A DNA stretch of 64,000 nt from Marinomonas rhizomae (GTDB lineage Bacteria > Pseudomonadota > Gammaproteobacteria > Pseudomonadales > Marinomonadaceae): positions 1,178,001 to 1,242,000 of the forward strand of contig NZ_CP073343.1 in assembly GCF_024397855.1 (NCBI RefSeq), written 5' to 3'. The notes below the pieces were generated by a model. The model made no database searches. It saw nothing but the letters and a program-made list of their open reading frames with translations, and had not been told where the DNA came from. The position numbers and the translations under genes were made by a program. Each line of letters starts with the position of its first letter. Position 1 is the first letter of the stretch. Below, piece after piece: positions 20,067-30,847 of the stretch.

Positions 20067-20927
20067 ATGACGAAATATCTGCGTATTCTAGTGACGGTAT
20101 TGGTTGTGTTGGCTGCAATTTTTGCTGGACGTTGGGTTTGGAATGATTACATGCATTCACCTTGGACTCGTGACGGTCGTATTCGTGCCGATATTGTAAC
20201 GGTTGCTCCTGATGTGTCTGGCTGGGTTACCAACTTGAATATCACCAACGATCAGGCTGTCAAAAAAGGCGATTTATTATTTAGTGTAGATCCCCAGCGC
20301 TATCAGGCGGCACTCAATCAAAGCAAAGCTAATACAGAGAATGCGTTATATTCTTGGCAGTTGGCGAAACATAAATATGAGCGTCGTACCGCATTGTTGA
20401 GCCAAAAAGCCATTAGTGCTGAAGACTTGGAAGCTTCTAGAATTAGTACAGAAATAGCCAAAGCGAATTATGATTTAGCGGTTGCTCAGCAGGAGAGTGC
20501 TCAGCTTAATTTAGACCGTACTAAGGTCTATGCTCCTGTGTCAGGCAATATAATTAACTTGAATTTACGTCAGGGTAATTATGTTGGGCAAGGTGCTTCT
20601 GTTTTTGCCATTGTTCAGTCCAATTCATTTTATGTGACGGCTTATTTTGAAGAAACTAAAATTCCTCTAGTTCATCTCAATCAACAAGCCAAAATTACCT
20701 TGCTAAGTGGTGGTAAGCCTCTAAATGGTCATGTGGTGAGTATTGGCAAAGCTATAGCGAATACCAACACCCAAAGCAATGGTCAGCTTTTACCACAGGT
20801 TCAGCAAACCTTTAACTGGGTGCGTTTAGCGCAGCGTATTCCGGTAGATATCAAGTTAGATACGTCAAATACTGAAACACAACTTAGCGCTGGGATGACG
20901 GCCACTATTCATCTTACTAAGCAGTAA
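20067..20927 (+). CDS. HlyD-family periplasmic adaptor subunit, AaeA-like
   Basis: A membrane-fusion (adaptor) protein of 286 aa. An N-terminal membrane anchor (about 6-24) is followed by SPWTRDGRIRADIVTVAPDV, the first biotinyl-lipoyl half, a short alpha-helical hairpin (about 85-145) and the second lipoyl half around YAPVSGNI, then a beta-barrel domain. This architecture and TRDGRIRA are typical of AaeA/EmrA-type adaptors. With its neighbours it should form an efflux system for aromatic carboxylates in the AaeAB manner; substrate is inferred from family only. Confidence 0.88.
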   Translation: MTKYLRILVTVLVVLAAIFAGRWVWNDYMHSPWTRDGRIRADIVTVAPDVSGWVTNLNITNDQAVKKGDLLFSVDPQRYQAALNQSKANTENALYSWQLAKHKYERRTALLSQKAISAEDLEASRISTEIAKANYDLAVAQQESAQLNLDRTKVYAPVSGNIINLNLRQGNYVGQGASVFAIVQSNSFYVTAYFEETKIPLVHLNQQAKITLLSGGKPLNGHVVSIGKAIANTNTQSNGQLLPQVQQTFNWVRLAQRIPVDIKLDTSNTETQLSAGMTATIHLTKQ

Positions 20928-20938
20928 GGAGCGTCGTT

Positions 20939-22984
20939 TTGGGGATTGTGCTTCGTAATCTGTTTTTTCCTGAAAAGCAGGCGGTTATTTTTGCGCTTAA
21001 AGGCGTTATTGCCATGGCGATGGCGTTAACAATTGCTCTTTCTTTAAATTTGGATCGTCCATATTGGGCGTTAGTCTCAGCTGTTTTTTTACAGATGCGA
21101 CCTGAGAGTGGTTTGGTGGTTGAAAAAGCCATTTGTCAGATTGTCGGAACTATCGTAGGTGGTTTATTTGGTATTTTGTTGTTAACTCAGCTGATGCCAT
21201 ATCCCTATTTAGCGCTGGGTGTTTTGACATTATGGTTAGGGCTGAATTCAGCTTTATCGGCCATGGTGAGACAAGCTAATTTTGTTTATGCGTTCGCTAT
21301 GGCGGCTGTCACCTCAGAAATTATTGTTTTGATGGTAATGGCGAGCCCATCAACCGCTGACAGTCAGGCCGTTTTTAGCATCGCTCAAGCGCGTGTAAGT
21401 GAAATTGTTATTGGGTCCATTTGTGCTGGTGTTGTTAGTCACATGTTCTGGCCTGTCAAAGTGAAAGACAGTCTGCAAATGCAGGCAAGGTCTGTTATTA
21501 ATCAAACCTTACAGTATTTAGTGACGGAATTAGATAAGTCAGGTTCTCACGAAGCGCGTCATAAGCAAATAGATGGAATTATGGCGACATTGGGGATGGT
21601 GAGCGAAGACTCTAGTGCAGCTAGTTACGAAGGTCCAAAAGGTCCAGGTCGGACACGAGCAGCGAACCAGTTGGCTCAGAAAGTACTTTCGTTATTGGCA
21701 TTGGTACAGATATTTGGTCGCTTGCAGCGTCGCCATGCAGAATTAATAACACCTGCGCTGTCTCAATTGCTGGATCAATTACGTGAGGCATTTGACCGTA
21801 TTGCAGAGTCGAGTGATTTTGACTATTGCTTAGATCAGGTTAAAACATTGCGTCGTGATCTTGCTGACTACCGTTCAAATAATCAGCCTGACTCGCCGTT
21901 TGAATCTCATATGATGAATGTCAGTGCAGAGATCACATCTGAAATGACGGTTTTATTACGCGCGTATCGTGCTCTAGAGAAGCGTGATAGTACCTTGTTG
22001 AATGCGCCGAGTATGTTGACCTATCGAGATCCGTTGGCAGGATTGATTATTGGCATTCGAACGAGTGTTGTATTTTTGATTGGTGCTTGTATCTGGGTTG
22101 GAACAGGTTCTACAGCGGCTTTGATGATCATGATTTTACCCGTCATTTTTTCCATCATGCTGGCCCGATTACCCTTGATGATTCTAAAAGTAGTGCTAAA
22201 AAGGCTGTTGCTTGGGGTTATTGCGGCGGTTCTCGTTGCGGTATTTTTTGCTCTTAACTTGTTGTCTCAGAGTTCGGGGCAATTAGAGATTTTATTGTTG
22301 GTGTTAGCTGGCCCTTACTTTATTGGTTTATTGCTCTTGTCTGATAGGCAAACCTTACCTTATGGCTTAGGTTTTTGTATTCCTTTTTCCATTTTGGTTA
22401 GCCCAAGTAGGGACATGAGTCGATCTTTTTCAATTGATTACACCGTGAGCTCTGCTATGGCAATTTTTGCAGGTGTGTGCATTTTATTCTGGGTGTTTCA
22501 CTTAATTACAGGGCCAAGTGTTCAGTTATTGGTGCATCGTATTTTTAAAACAACTTATCAAGATCTATTGGAAATTAATAAGCATAGTAGCCCTGTTGCT
22601 TGGTATAACCGTCGTATGGCTGATAGATTGTTACGTCTAACGAACTATGACCAAGGCTCTCAATCACGTGCGATTACAGATTTGGCATTGACGGCTTTGA
22701 ATCTTGGGCATGTTTCAATTCGCTTACGTTCGATCTGTGAGGATTTAGCTGGCAAACAATTACAGTCATTAGAAAGCTGGCAGGTGGCTTTAGCTAATGC
22801 TTTTTTATTGGCCAGCAAGGGACGATGTGATGATGGTTTTGAAAAAGCCTGTCACTCTTTACATGAAGAATTGTTTGATTTGGTAGGGGACACTAATCAA
22901 GTTGAAGCCATTCAGGGGATGTTCTTGAGGATCAACTTGACGTTCGAGCGAAGTGCTGAGGCCATCGCAGATAAAAAAGCATAA
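20939..22984 (+). CDS. FUSC-family efflux transporter, AaeB-like
   Basis: A 681 aa membrane protein with two blocks of hydrophobic segments (about 15-180 and 355-525), each followed by a large cytoplasmic region, the layout of FUSC/AaeB proteins. The N-terminus shows LDRPYWALVSAVFLQMRPESG, close to the family pattern. The start is a TTG at 20939 placed seven bases after AAGGAG; a GTG at 20948 is possible. It is the pump partner of the upstream adaptor. A vanillate demethylase locus lies 2 kb downstream, which fits handling of phenolic acids. Confidence 0.87.
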   Translation: MGIVLRNLFFPEKQAVIFALKGVIAMAMALTIALSLNLDRPYWALVSAVFLQMRPESGLVVEKAICQIVGTIVGGLFGILLLTQLMPYPYLALGVLTLWLGLNSALSAMVRQANFVYAFAMAAVTSEIIVLMVMASPSTADSQAVFSIAQARVSEIVIGSICAGVVSHMFWPVKVKDSLQMQARSVINQTLQYLVTELDKSGSHEARHKQIDGIMATLGMVSEDSSAASYEGPKGPGRTRAANQLAQKVLSLLALVQIFGRLQRRHAELITPALSQLLDQLREAFDRIAESSDFDYCLDQVKTLRRDLADYRSNNQPDSPFESHMMNVSAEITSEMTVLLRAYRALEKRDSTLLNAPSMLTYRDPLAGLIIGIRTSVVFLIGACIWVGTGSTAALMIMILPVIFSIMLARLPLMILKVVLKRLLLGVIAAVLVAVFFALNLLSQSSGQLEILLLVLAGPYFIGLLLLSDRQTLPYGLGFCIPFSILVSPSRDMSRSFSIDYTVSSAMAIFAGVCILFWVFHLITGPSVQLLVHRIFKTTYQDLLEINKHSSPVAWYNRRMADRLLRLTNYDQGSQSRAITDLALTALNLGHVSIRLRSICEDLAGKQLQSLESWQVALANAFLLASKGRCDDGFEKACHSLHEELFDLVGDTNQVEAIQGMFLRINLTFERSAEAIADKKA

Positions 22985-23022
22985 TGAGAGAAAAACCTTT
23001 AAAAAGCGGTGTTATTAAGCGT

Positions 23023-23700
23023 CTAGATTCTTAATAGCCAATCAGCCTGATCTTTGTACGTTGCAACTAATTTTGCGTTTAGGCTGTCGCTTTGATTGAT
23101 CCTATCCATTGCTTGTTCATGGGTAAAGTTCCATGCTTTCATGTGCCGTTTTGCTAAGCGCTCAATGGCATCCGCTACAGGAATGTCTAAAAACCAATGC
23201 TCATCAAACAGCGCTTTGGATTCTTGCCAGCCATCTTGTTGGTGTAACAGATATAACCCTTCAACCAGTATTACCTTGGTTTCTTTGTTGACCGATACAT
23301 CATCTTCAATGGGGTCTCCAAGGGCGTGATCAAAGCTTGGCCACAAAATATCCTCTTGCTGATAGCTTTGCTTAATCTTATTAACACGTTCAATAAAGGC
23401 TGTGCTATCAAATGTCCAAGGGGCACCTCGACGCGCAAAAGCTTTATCGGCATTGGGTAAGGCCTGAAGCTGGGCTTTAGAAAGGTGAAAACCATCCATT
23501 GAGAGGCACGTAACTTGCGTGTTCTGTTGTTTCGTAAAGTGATTAAGTAGGTAGTTGGCTAGCGTGCTTTTGCCAGAGCCGGGGCCGCCGGTTAAACCGA
23601 TCAAGGTGCGGCAGGGTTCGTCTAAACGGCGTTGAATTTTAGCCAATGCCGTTTGTAGCTCTGCTGAATTTGCAAAGCTGCCATAAATATCAAGAGCCAT
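23023..23700 (-). CDS. P-loop nucleoside/sugar kinase-like protein (YggC/uridine-kinase superfamily)
   Basis: A 225 aa soluble protein with the Walker A motif GGPGSGKST (38-46), a strand ending CLSMDGFHLS, and a RRGAPWTFD segment typical of the uridine kinase / phosphoribulokinase / pantothenate kinase superfamily; the closest recalled relatives are YggC and fructose-uptake-linked kinases. The substrate cannot be told from sequence: no sugar transporter is adjacent. It converges with the FUSC gene. Confidence 0.8.
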   Translation of the reverse strand: MALDIYGSFANSAELQTALAKIQRRLDEPCRTLIGLTGGPGSGKSTLANYLLNHFTKQQNTQVTCLSMDGFHLSKAQLQALPNADKAFARRGAPWTFDSTAFIERVNKIKQSYQQEDILWPSFDHALGDPIEDDVSVNKETKVILVEGLYLLHQQDGWQESKALFDEHWFLDIPVADAIERLAKRHMKAWNFTHEQAMDRINQSDSLNAKLVATYKDQADWLLRI

Positions 23701-23826
23701 ATATTTTCCTGTTTTTTTATCTATTACTGAACTCTAGCACGAACGTATTAAGATGATTCGCAATTTTTGTGAACTGAGTGATGGCTAAATGCGTATCTAA
23801 AGAAAAGCAGCAAAAGGTGTATTGTC

Positions 23827-24123
23827 ATGTTATTAAAAGAGCTTAAAAATATCTCTCATGTTGATAAAGTGAAACTGCATTCTTTGGAGTCAAACTTGTA
23901 TCAATTGTCCGTAGTGATCGGAGAGGAAGAAGACTACATACAAACAGACGCAGGGCGATTTCTTACTAGTCATAACAAGTTGGACCTACAGGCGTTGTTT
24001 AAAGGTAAGACGGTAGGCGCGATGGTGCTTTGCCATCAAAGTGCCTACGATGAAATGGTCGGCCAGCCCATTGGTGCCGTTAATACTTTAGAAGTGCCAC
24101 TTGGCAATACAGATCTGTCTTAG
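23827..24123 (+). CDS. Small conserved protein, possibly DUF6482
   Basis: A 98 aa soluble protein with no signal peptide or membrane segment. It begins MLLKELKNISHVDKVKLHS and contains a central SLESNLYQLSVVIGEEEDYI strand pair and a C-terminal YDEMVGQP segment. The pattern (short ELNLxSLExxxYxL-type start) resembles proteins annotated DUF6482 in marine gammaproteobacteria, recalled with low certainty. Function unknown. It ends nine bases from the stop of the convergent vanR-like gene. Confidence 0.7.
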   Translation: MLLKELKNISHVDKVKLHSLESNLYQLSVVIGEEEDYIQTDAGRFLTSHNKLDLQALFKGKTVGAMVLCHQSAYDEMVGQPIGAVNTLEVPLGNTDLS

Positions 24124-24132
24124 GTGTTTTTT

Positions 24133-24858
24133 CTAAGCTGGTGTGCTTATGTTTTTTAATATATGCATTTTTTCACCGTTTTCTTCCATTTGAGAAAAAA
24201 TTTTAGCGTAGCTGTGTGTGGCGTTAGCGTGTTCACGCATGATGGCTTCTGCTCGGCTTCCTTGTCCATGGCTAATCGCATCAAATACCGCGTGGTGCTG
24301 CATGTGAGCAAAGTTAAAGCGTCGGTACTCTTGGTCTAGGTTGTTACGATCAAAAGCCAGGGCGCTAACTGATGCAAAGGGCAGATGTTCGTTGCGGCTT
24401 AAGGCTTCAGCTATAGCAGGGTTTAAACTGGCTTCTATGATGATTTGGTGAAAACGCTGATTCATGTCGTGATAGGAGGCGAGATCTTGTTCATTGATGC
24501 TTCCTTTCGCGAATAGCTCATCACCTTGCTTTAATAGCTTTAATAATTCATTAGACTGGGTATTTGATAGGGTATTTTCGGCGGCTTGTCTTGCTGCCAA
24601 CCCCTCCAGCACCCCTCGAACTTCAATTGAACCACTAATTTCTGCTTGTGTTACTTGACGAACGATATAGCCACGCCCTGATAGCTTCGTCAGCAAGCCT
24701 TCTTGCTCTAAAGTTCGAAAGGCAATGCGAATTGGAGTGCGTGACACACTTAAATGTTCTGCGGTAGGGATCTCAGCAAGTCGTTGTCCTGACTCTAGCT
24801 CACCAGACAAAATCATTTGCCGCAATCGACTGATTACTTGTTGTCCAGGTTTACTCAT
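24133..24858 (-). CDS. vanR: GntR-family (FCD) regulator, VanR-like repressor of vanAB
   Basis: A 241 aa FadR-subfamily regulator: an N-terminal winged helix-turn-helix (about 5-68, with LSVSRTPIRIAFRTLEQEGLL) and an all-helical FCD effector domain (about 75-220) with the D-x3-H-type residues in YHDMNQRFHQ. It is divergent from vanAB, and the shared 251-bp intergenic region holds three ATTGGATCCAAT-type palindromes, the operator described for VanR of Caulobacter. VanR releases DNA when vanillate binds, so this gene is very probably the vanillate-responsive repressor. Confidence 0.87.
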   Translation of the reverse strand: MSKPGQQVISRLRQMILSGELESGQRLAEIPTAEHLSVSRTPIRIAFRTLEQEGLLTKLSGRGYIVRQVTQAEISGSIEVRGVLEGLAARQAAENTLSNTQSNELLKLLKQGDELFAKGSINEQDLASYHDMNQRFHQIIIEASLNPAIAEALSRNEHLPFASVSALAFDRNNLDQEYRRFNFAHMQHHAVFDAISHGQGSRAEAIMREHANATHSYAKIFSQMEENGEKMHILKNISTPA

Positions 24859-24916
24859 TGAAAAGTACTCATTGGGAAGCGCTCATTGTTTTCGACACAT
24901 TGTTATTTTAAAAATA

Positions 24917-24946
24917 ATCATAGCGTAAATGCAGTGAAAAAAGTAA
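24917..24946 (-). promoter_or_regulatory. Probable vanR promoter
   Basis: On the minus strand, TTACTT (24946-24941) and TATGAT (24922-24917) lie 18 bp apart, 59 bases before the vanR start. The first operator lies immediately upstream of the -35. Confidence 0.5.
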
Positions 24947-24948
24947 CT

Positions 24949-24960
24949 ATTGGATCCAAT
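24949..24960. promoter_or_regulatory. VanR operator 1
   Basis: Perfect 12-bp palindrome ATTGGATCCAAT, identical to the VanR operator known from Caulobacter, located just upstream of the predicted vanR -35. Suggests autoregulation. Confidence 0.8.
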
Positions 24961-25017
24961 AAAGAAGCTTTTATTTATCAATTGTTTAGGCTGATAACTA
25001 ATATTCATTATGGATTT

Positions 25018-25029
25018 AATGGATCCAAT
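25018..25029. promoter_or_regulatory. VanR operator 2 (one mismatch)
   Basis: AATGGATCCAAT differs from the perfect palindrome at one outer position. It is centred 69 bp from site 1 and 52 bp from site 3, between the two divergent promoters. Confidence 0.7.
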
Positions 25030-25044
25030 TAATGCATAGCTATA

Positions 25045-25072
25045 TTGTTTTATGATTTTTTTGGGCTATATT
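25045..25072 (+). promoter_or_regulatory. Probable vanA promoter
   Basis: TTGTTT (25045-25050) and TATATT (25067-25072) are separated by 16 bp. The -10 overlaps operator 3, so bound repressor would block RNA polymerase. Confidence 0.55.
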
Positions 25073-25081
25073 GGATCCAAT
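25070..25081. promoter_or_regulatory. VanR operator 3, overlapping the vanA -10
   Basis: Second perfect copy of ATTGGATCCAAT, 29 bp before the vanA start codon and overlapping the likely -10 element. Confidence 0.82.
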
Positions 25082-25109
25082 AAATAAAAATAACAGCAGG
25101 AGAACTCCA

Positions 25110-26216
25110 ATGAGTCAGCAAACTTTCCCTAAAAATACGTGGTATGTCGCTGCTATGTCTGAAGAGGTTGCGGGCAGCAAACCTCTTGGTCGTAAAATCT
25201 GTGGTGAAAGTATCGCTTTTTACCGTTCCCATGATAACGAAATTGCCGCGGTCTTGGACTTTTGTCCACACCGAGGAGCCGCTTTGTCTCTAGGTTATGT
25301 TGAAGAAGGTCTTTTGGTCTGTGGTTATCATGGATTGAAAATGGGCGCGGATGGCAAAACCAAAGAAATGCCCTTGCAGCGAGTGAAAGGTTTTCCTTGT
25401 ATGAAATCCTACGCGGTGGAGGAGCGCTACGGTTTTATTTGGGTATGGCCGGGTGATCAATCTCAAGCCGATAAATCACAGATTCCACATCTAGAGTGGG
25501 CGGTAAGTCCAGAGTGGGCCTATGGTGGTGGTTTGTATCACATCAATTGTGATTATCGTTTGATGGTTGATAACCTGATGGATTTGACTCATGAGACTTA
25601 TGTTCACGCTAGCAGTATTGGTCAGAAGGAAATTGATGAGTCTCCTGTTTCCACAAACGTGGATGGCGACAAAGTGATTACGAGTCGTTTTATGGAAAAC
25701 ATCATGCCGCCACCATTTTGGCAGGCCGCGCTAAAAGGTAATGGTTTGGCTGACGACGTTTTGGTCGATCGTTGGCAGATTTGTCGTTTCAGTCCGCCTT
25801 CTCATGTGATGATAGATGTGGGTGTGGCTCATGCTGGAAATGGGGGATTTGATGCCCCAGCAGATAAAAAAGCCAGCAGCACTGTGGTTGATTTTATTAC
25901 GCCTGAAACGGAAACGTCTATTTGGTATTTTTGGGGAATGGCGCGTAATTTCAAGCCAGAAGATCAAGCACTCACGGATACAATTCGTGAAGGGCAGGGC
26001 AAGATTTTTTCTGAAGATTTGGAGGTGCTAGAGCGACAGCAGCAAAACTTATTGGCTTTTCCTGACTATGATTTATTGAAGTTGGATATCGATGCAGGTG
26101 GCGTTCAGTCAAGACGAGTAATCGATCGGCTGATTGCTAAAGAGCATGCCGCCAAAGAACAATCTAAAGCGGCGGCATCTCAGTCGACCGCACCACTTCA
26201 AACGGTGTCATTTTAA
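25110..26216 (+). CDS. vanA: Vanillate O-demethylase oxygenase subunit
   Basis: VanA is the Rieske non-haem iron oxygenase that removes the methyl group of vanillate as formaldehyde, giving protocatechuate. The 368 aa protein has the Rieske cluster ligands Cys52-x-His54 (CPHRG) and Cys71-x2-His74 (CGYHG), and the mononuclear iron site NLMDLTHETYVH (Asp158, His161, His166). The start is ATG 25110 after AGGAG; the open frame extends upstream to a TTG at 25071, but that lies inside the operator. VanB, its reductase, follows. The substrate call rests on family plus VanR operators; other methoxy-aromatics cannot be excluded. Confidence 0.9.
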   Translation: MSQQTFPKNTWYVAAMSEEVAGSKPLGRKICGESIAFYRSHDNEIAAVLDFCPHRGAALSLGYVEEGLLVCGYHGLKMGADGKTKEMPLQRVKGFPCMKSYAVEERYGFIWVWPGDQSQADKSQIPHLEWAVSPEWAYGGGLYHINCDYRLMVDNLMDLTHETYVHASSIGQKEIDESPVSTNVDGDKVITSRFMENIMPPPFWQAALKGNGLADDVLVDRWQICRFSPPSHVMIDVGVAHAGNGGFDAPADKKASSTVVDFITPETETSIWYFWGMARNFKPEDQALTDTIREGQGKIFSEDLEVLERQQQNLLAFPDYDLLKLDIDAGGVQSRRVIDRLIAKEHAAKEQSKAAASQSTAPLQTVSF

Positions 26217-26231
26217 CTTGATTGGTGTCTG

Positions 26232-26264
26232 CTAGAGAGTGAACTGGCTTTGCTCTCTAGTTTT
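26232..26264 (+). terminator. Hairpin between vanA and vanB, possible partial terminator
   Basis: CTAGAGAG (26232-26239) pairs with CTCTCTAG (26253-26260), followed by TTTT. It could lower vanB expression relative to vanA or protect the vanA mRNA 3' end. Confidence 0.5.
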
Positions 26265-26292
26265 AAAAAAATAAATAGGTCAGGAGAGCCAA

Positions 26293-27249
26293 ATGATTCC
26301 GGTAGTTGTAAGAAATGTTGTCACTGAAGCGCAGGGCGTGGTTCGGCTTGTGTTGGGTTCTGAGGATGGTTCAGATTTGCCTGGTTTTGAAGCCGGAGCG
26401 CATATTGACCTTCATTTACCCAGCGGTTTGATTCGCCAATACTCTTTGTGTCGTATGCAATCGGAAGCGCAGTACTATGAAATTGCGGTTTTAAAAGATC
26501 CACAATCAAGAGGCGGTTCTTCAGAAGTGCATCGCTTAAAAATTGGTGATGGACTGTTGATTAGTGAACCGAAGAATCATTTTCCTTTGATGGACACAAA
26601 ACGACATAGTGTCTTGGTCGCTGGGGGGATTGGTGTGACGCCAATGTTGCCAATGGCGCAGCAGTTGCAAAAAATGGGATTGCCTTTTGAGTTTCACTAT
26701 TGTGCAAAGTCACCTGAAACGGCTGCTTTTTCATCGGCATTAGAAAGCAGTTCTTTTGCTGATAAAATGCATTTCCACTACAGTCAGGTTCCGAGTTCTG
26801 GGCGAATGGATGTGGTGAATGTTTTGTCACGTCATTCGAGTGATTCAGAGTTGTATATTTGTGGTCCTGCGGACTTTATTAGTTACGTTCTATTGCAAGC
26901 AAAAATGCTAGGTTGGCCTGAAGATCGTATGCATCGAGAGTTTTTTGCCGCGCCTGCAATGGATGAAAATATAGGCGACAATACCCCGTTTAAAGTCAAA
27001 ATCCATAGTACTGGAGAGGTTTTTGATGTTGAAGCGGATCAGAGTATTTTTGAGGTATTGGATAATAATGGTGTCTTCCTTGCCGTGTCGTGCGAATCTG
27101 GCGTATGTGGTACATGTCAAACAGGCGTCATTGAAGGCGTTCCCGACCATAGGGATGTCTTTCTGACAGACAAAGAACATGCGCAAGGTAAACTGGTTAT
27201 GCCGTGTTGTTCTCGCTCTAAAACACCTGTTTTGGAGTTGGACTTATAG
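26293..27249 (+). CDS. vanB: Vanillate O-demethylase reductase subunit
   Basis: VanB passes electrons from NADH to VanA. The 318 aa protein has an FMN-binding domain (RQYSLCR, about residue 50), an NAD-binding domain (GGIGVTPM, about 115) and a C-terminal plant-type 2Fe-2S ferredoxin domain with Cys267, Cys272, Cys275 and Cys305 in the C-x4-C-x2-C-x29-C pattern. This order is that of phthalate-dioxygenase-reductase-type (class IA) reductases. AGGAG precedes the ATG. It lies 76 bp after vanA, separated by a hairpin. Confidence 0.92.
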   Translation: MIPVVVRNVVTEAQGVVRLVLGSEDGSDLPGFEAGAHIDLHLPSGLIRQYSLCRMQSEAQYYEIAVLKDPQSRGGSSEVHRLKIGDGLLISEPKNHFPLMDTKRHSVLVAGGIGVTPMLPMAQQLQKMGLPFEFHYCAKSPETAAFSSALESSSFADKMHFHYSQVPSSGRMDVVNVLSRHSSDSELYICGPADFISYVLLQAKMLGWPEDRMHREFFAAPAMDENIGDNTPFKVKIHSTGEVFDVEADQSIFEVLDNNGVFLAVSCESGVCGTCQTGVIEGVPDHRDVFLTDKEHAQGKLVMPCCSRSKTPVLELDL

Positions 27250-27287
27250 CCTTGCTTAATTTGTCCTTACTATTCTTGGGATGAATC

Positions 27288-27329
27288 GTTCACTCAATGT
27301 AAAACAACTGTGTTTTACATTGAGTGAAC
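27288..27329. repeat. Perfect 19-bp inverted repeat between vanB and pyrG
   Basis: GTTCACTCAATGTAAAACA (27288-27306) is followed by ACTG and its exact reverse complement (27311-27329). As RNA it makes a long perfect hairpin, but no T tract follows, so it is not a standard intrinsic terminator. It could be a two-sided terminator aid, an mRNA stabiliser, a protein-binding site or a repeat-family member. Confidence 0.9.
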
Positions 27330-27361
27330 AGCCTTCCGATGTTATTATTTTCTCCCGTCCT

Positions 27362-27399
27362 GAAGGTACATTGTTATGTGCCTTCAAATCTCATTTTTT
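27362..27399 (+). terminator. Hairpin with delayed T run upstream of pyrG
   Basis: GAAGGTACA (27362-27370) pairs with TGTGCCTTC (27377-27385) with one T-G wobble; six T come eight bases later (27394-27399), 28 bases before the pyrG ATG. It may be a weak terminator for vanAB read-through or a leader attenuator for pyrG. Confidence 0.45.
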
Positions 27400-27420
27400 C
27401 ATATTTGTAAGGCGGGTTAA

Positions 27421-29061
<1,641 letters not shown>

Positions 29062-29085
29062 TTTGAGCAAACAGGTAGTTTGTGA

Positions 29086-30414
<1,329 letters not shown>

Positions 30415-30427
30415 TCTCGTCTGACTT

Positions 30428-30460
30428 AAAAAAGGGAGAACTTGGTTCTCCCTTTTTTGT
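30428..30460 (+). terminator. Intrinsic terminator after eno
   Basis: GGGAGAAC (30434-30441) pairs with GTTCTCCC (30445-30452) across TTG, flanked by A and T runs. Confidence 0.88.
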
Positions 30461-30568
30461 TTTTTTGCTTTAATTCCTTTGTTAAAAAGCTTTGCAAGAC
30501 GTTAACTGCGAGGTAGTTTTATCAAATCTCGGAAGAGAGGAATGTTTTATTTTAGGTTTGAGGGTGTT

Positions 30569-30847
30569 ATGGCACGTTTGTTAATTGTTTTCTTTGTCTG
30601 TGCTGTGGGTTATCAATCTTATCACCTATATTTTGGTGAGCAGGGCGTTAAGCGACAGGAAGAGCTAGCAAAGCAGATCGCCTATCAAGAACGGATTAAC
30701 TTACGACTGAAACATCGAAATCAAGCGCTTCGAGCTCAGGTTCACGATCTTCGCCAGGGTGAAGAGGCGGTAGAAGAGCATGTTCGCAGTGAGCTTCAGT
30801 ATATCAAAGATGGTGAAGTGTTTTATCGCATGGTGAATAAAAAATGA
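30569..30847 (+). CDS. ftsB: Cell division protein FtsB
   Basis: FtsB forms the FtsQLB complex that activates septal peptidoglycan synthesis. From the ATG at 30569 it is 92 aa: an inner-membrane segment (about 3-21) followed by a periplasmic coiled coil (about 26-62) and the conserved tail VRSELQYIKDGEVFYR. An in-frame ATG at 30542 would add nine residues before the membrane segment; its AGAGGA is too close, while GAGGGTG fits 30569. It overlaps ispD by ATGA. Confidence 0.92.
   Translation: MARLLIVFFVCAVGYQSYHLYFGEQGVKRQEELAKQIAYQERINLRLKHRNQALRAQVHDLRQGEEAVEEHVRSELQYIKDGEVFYRMVNKK

Noticed and set aside
25071..25109. Upstream TTG start that would extend VanA by 13 residues
   Set aside because: The TTG lies inside VanR operator 3 and before any ribosome site; the ATG at 25110 has AGGAG and begins at the family N-terminus.
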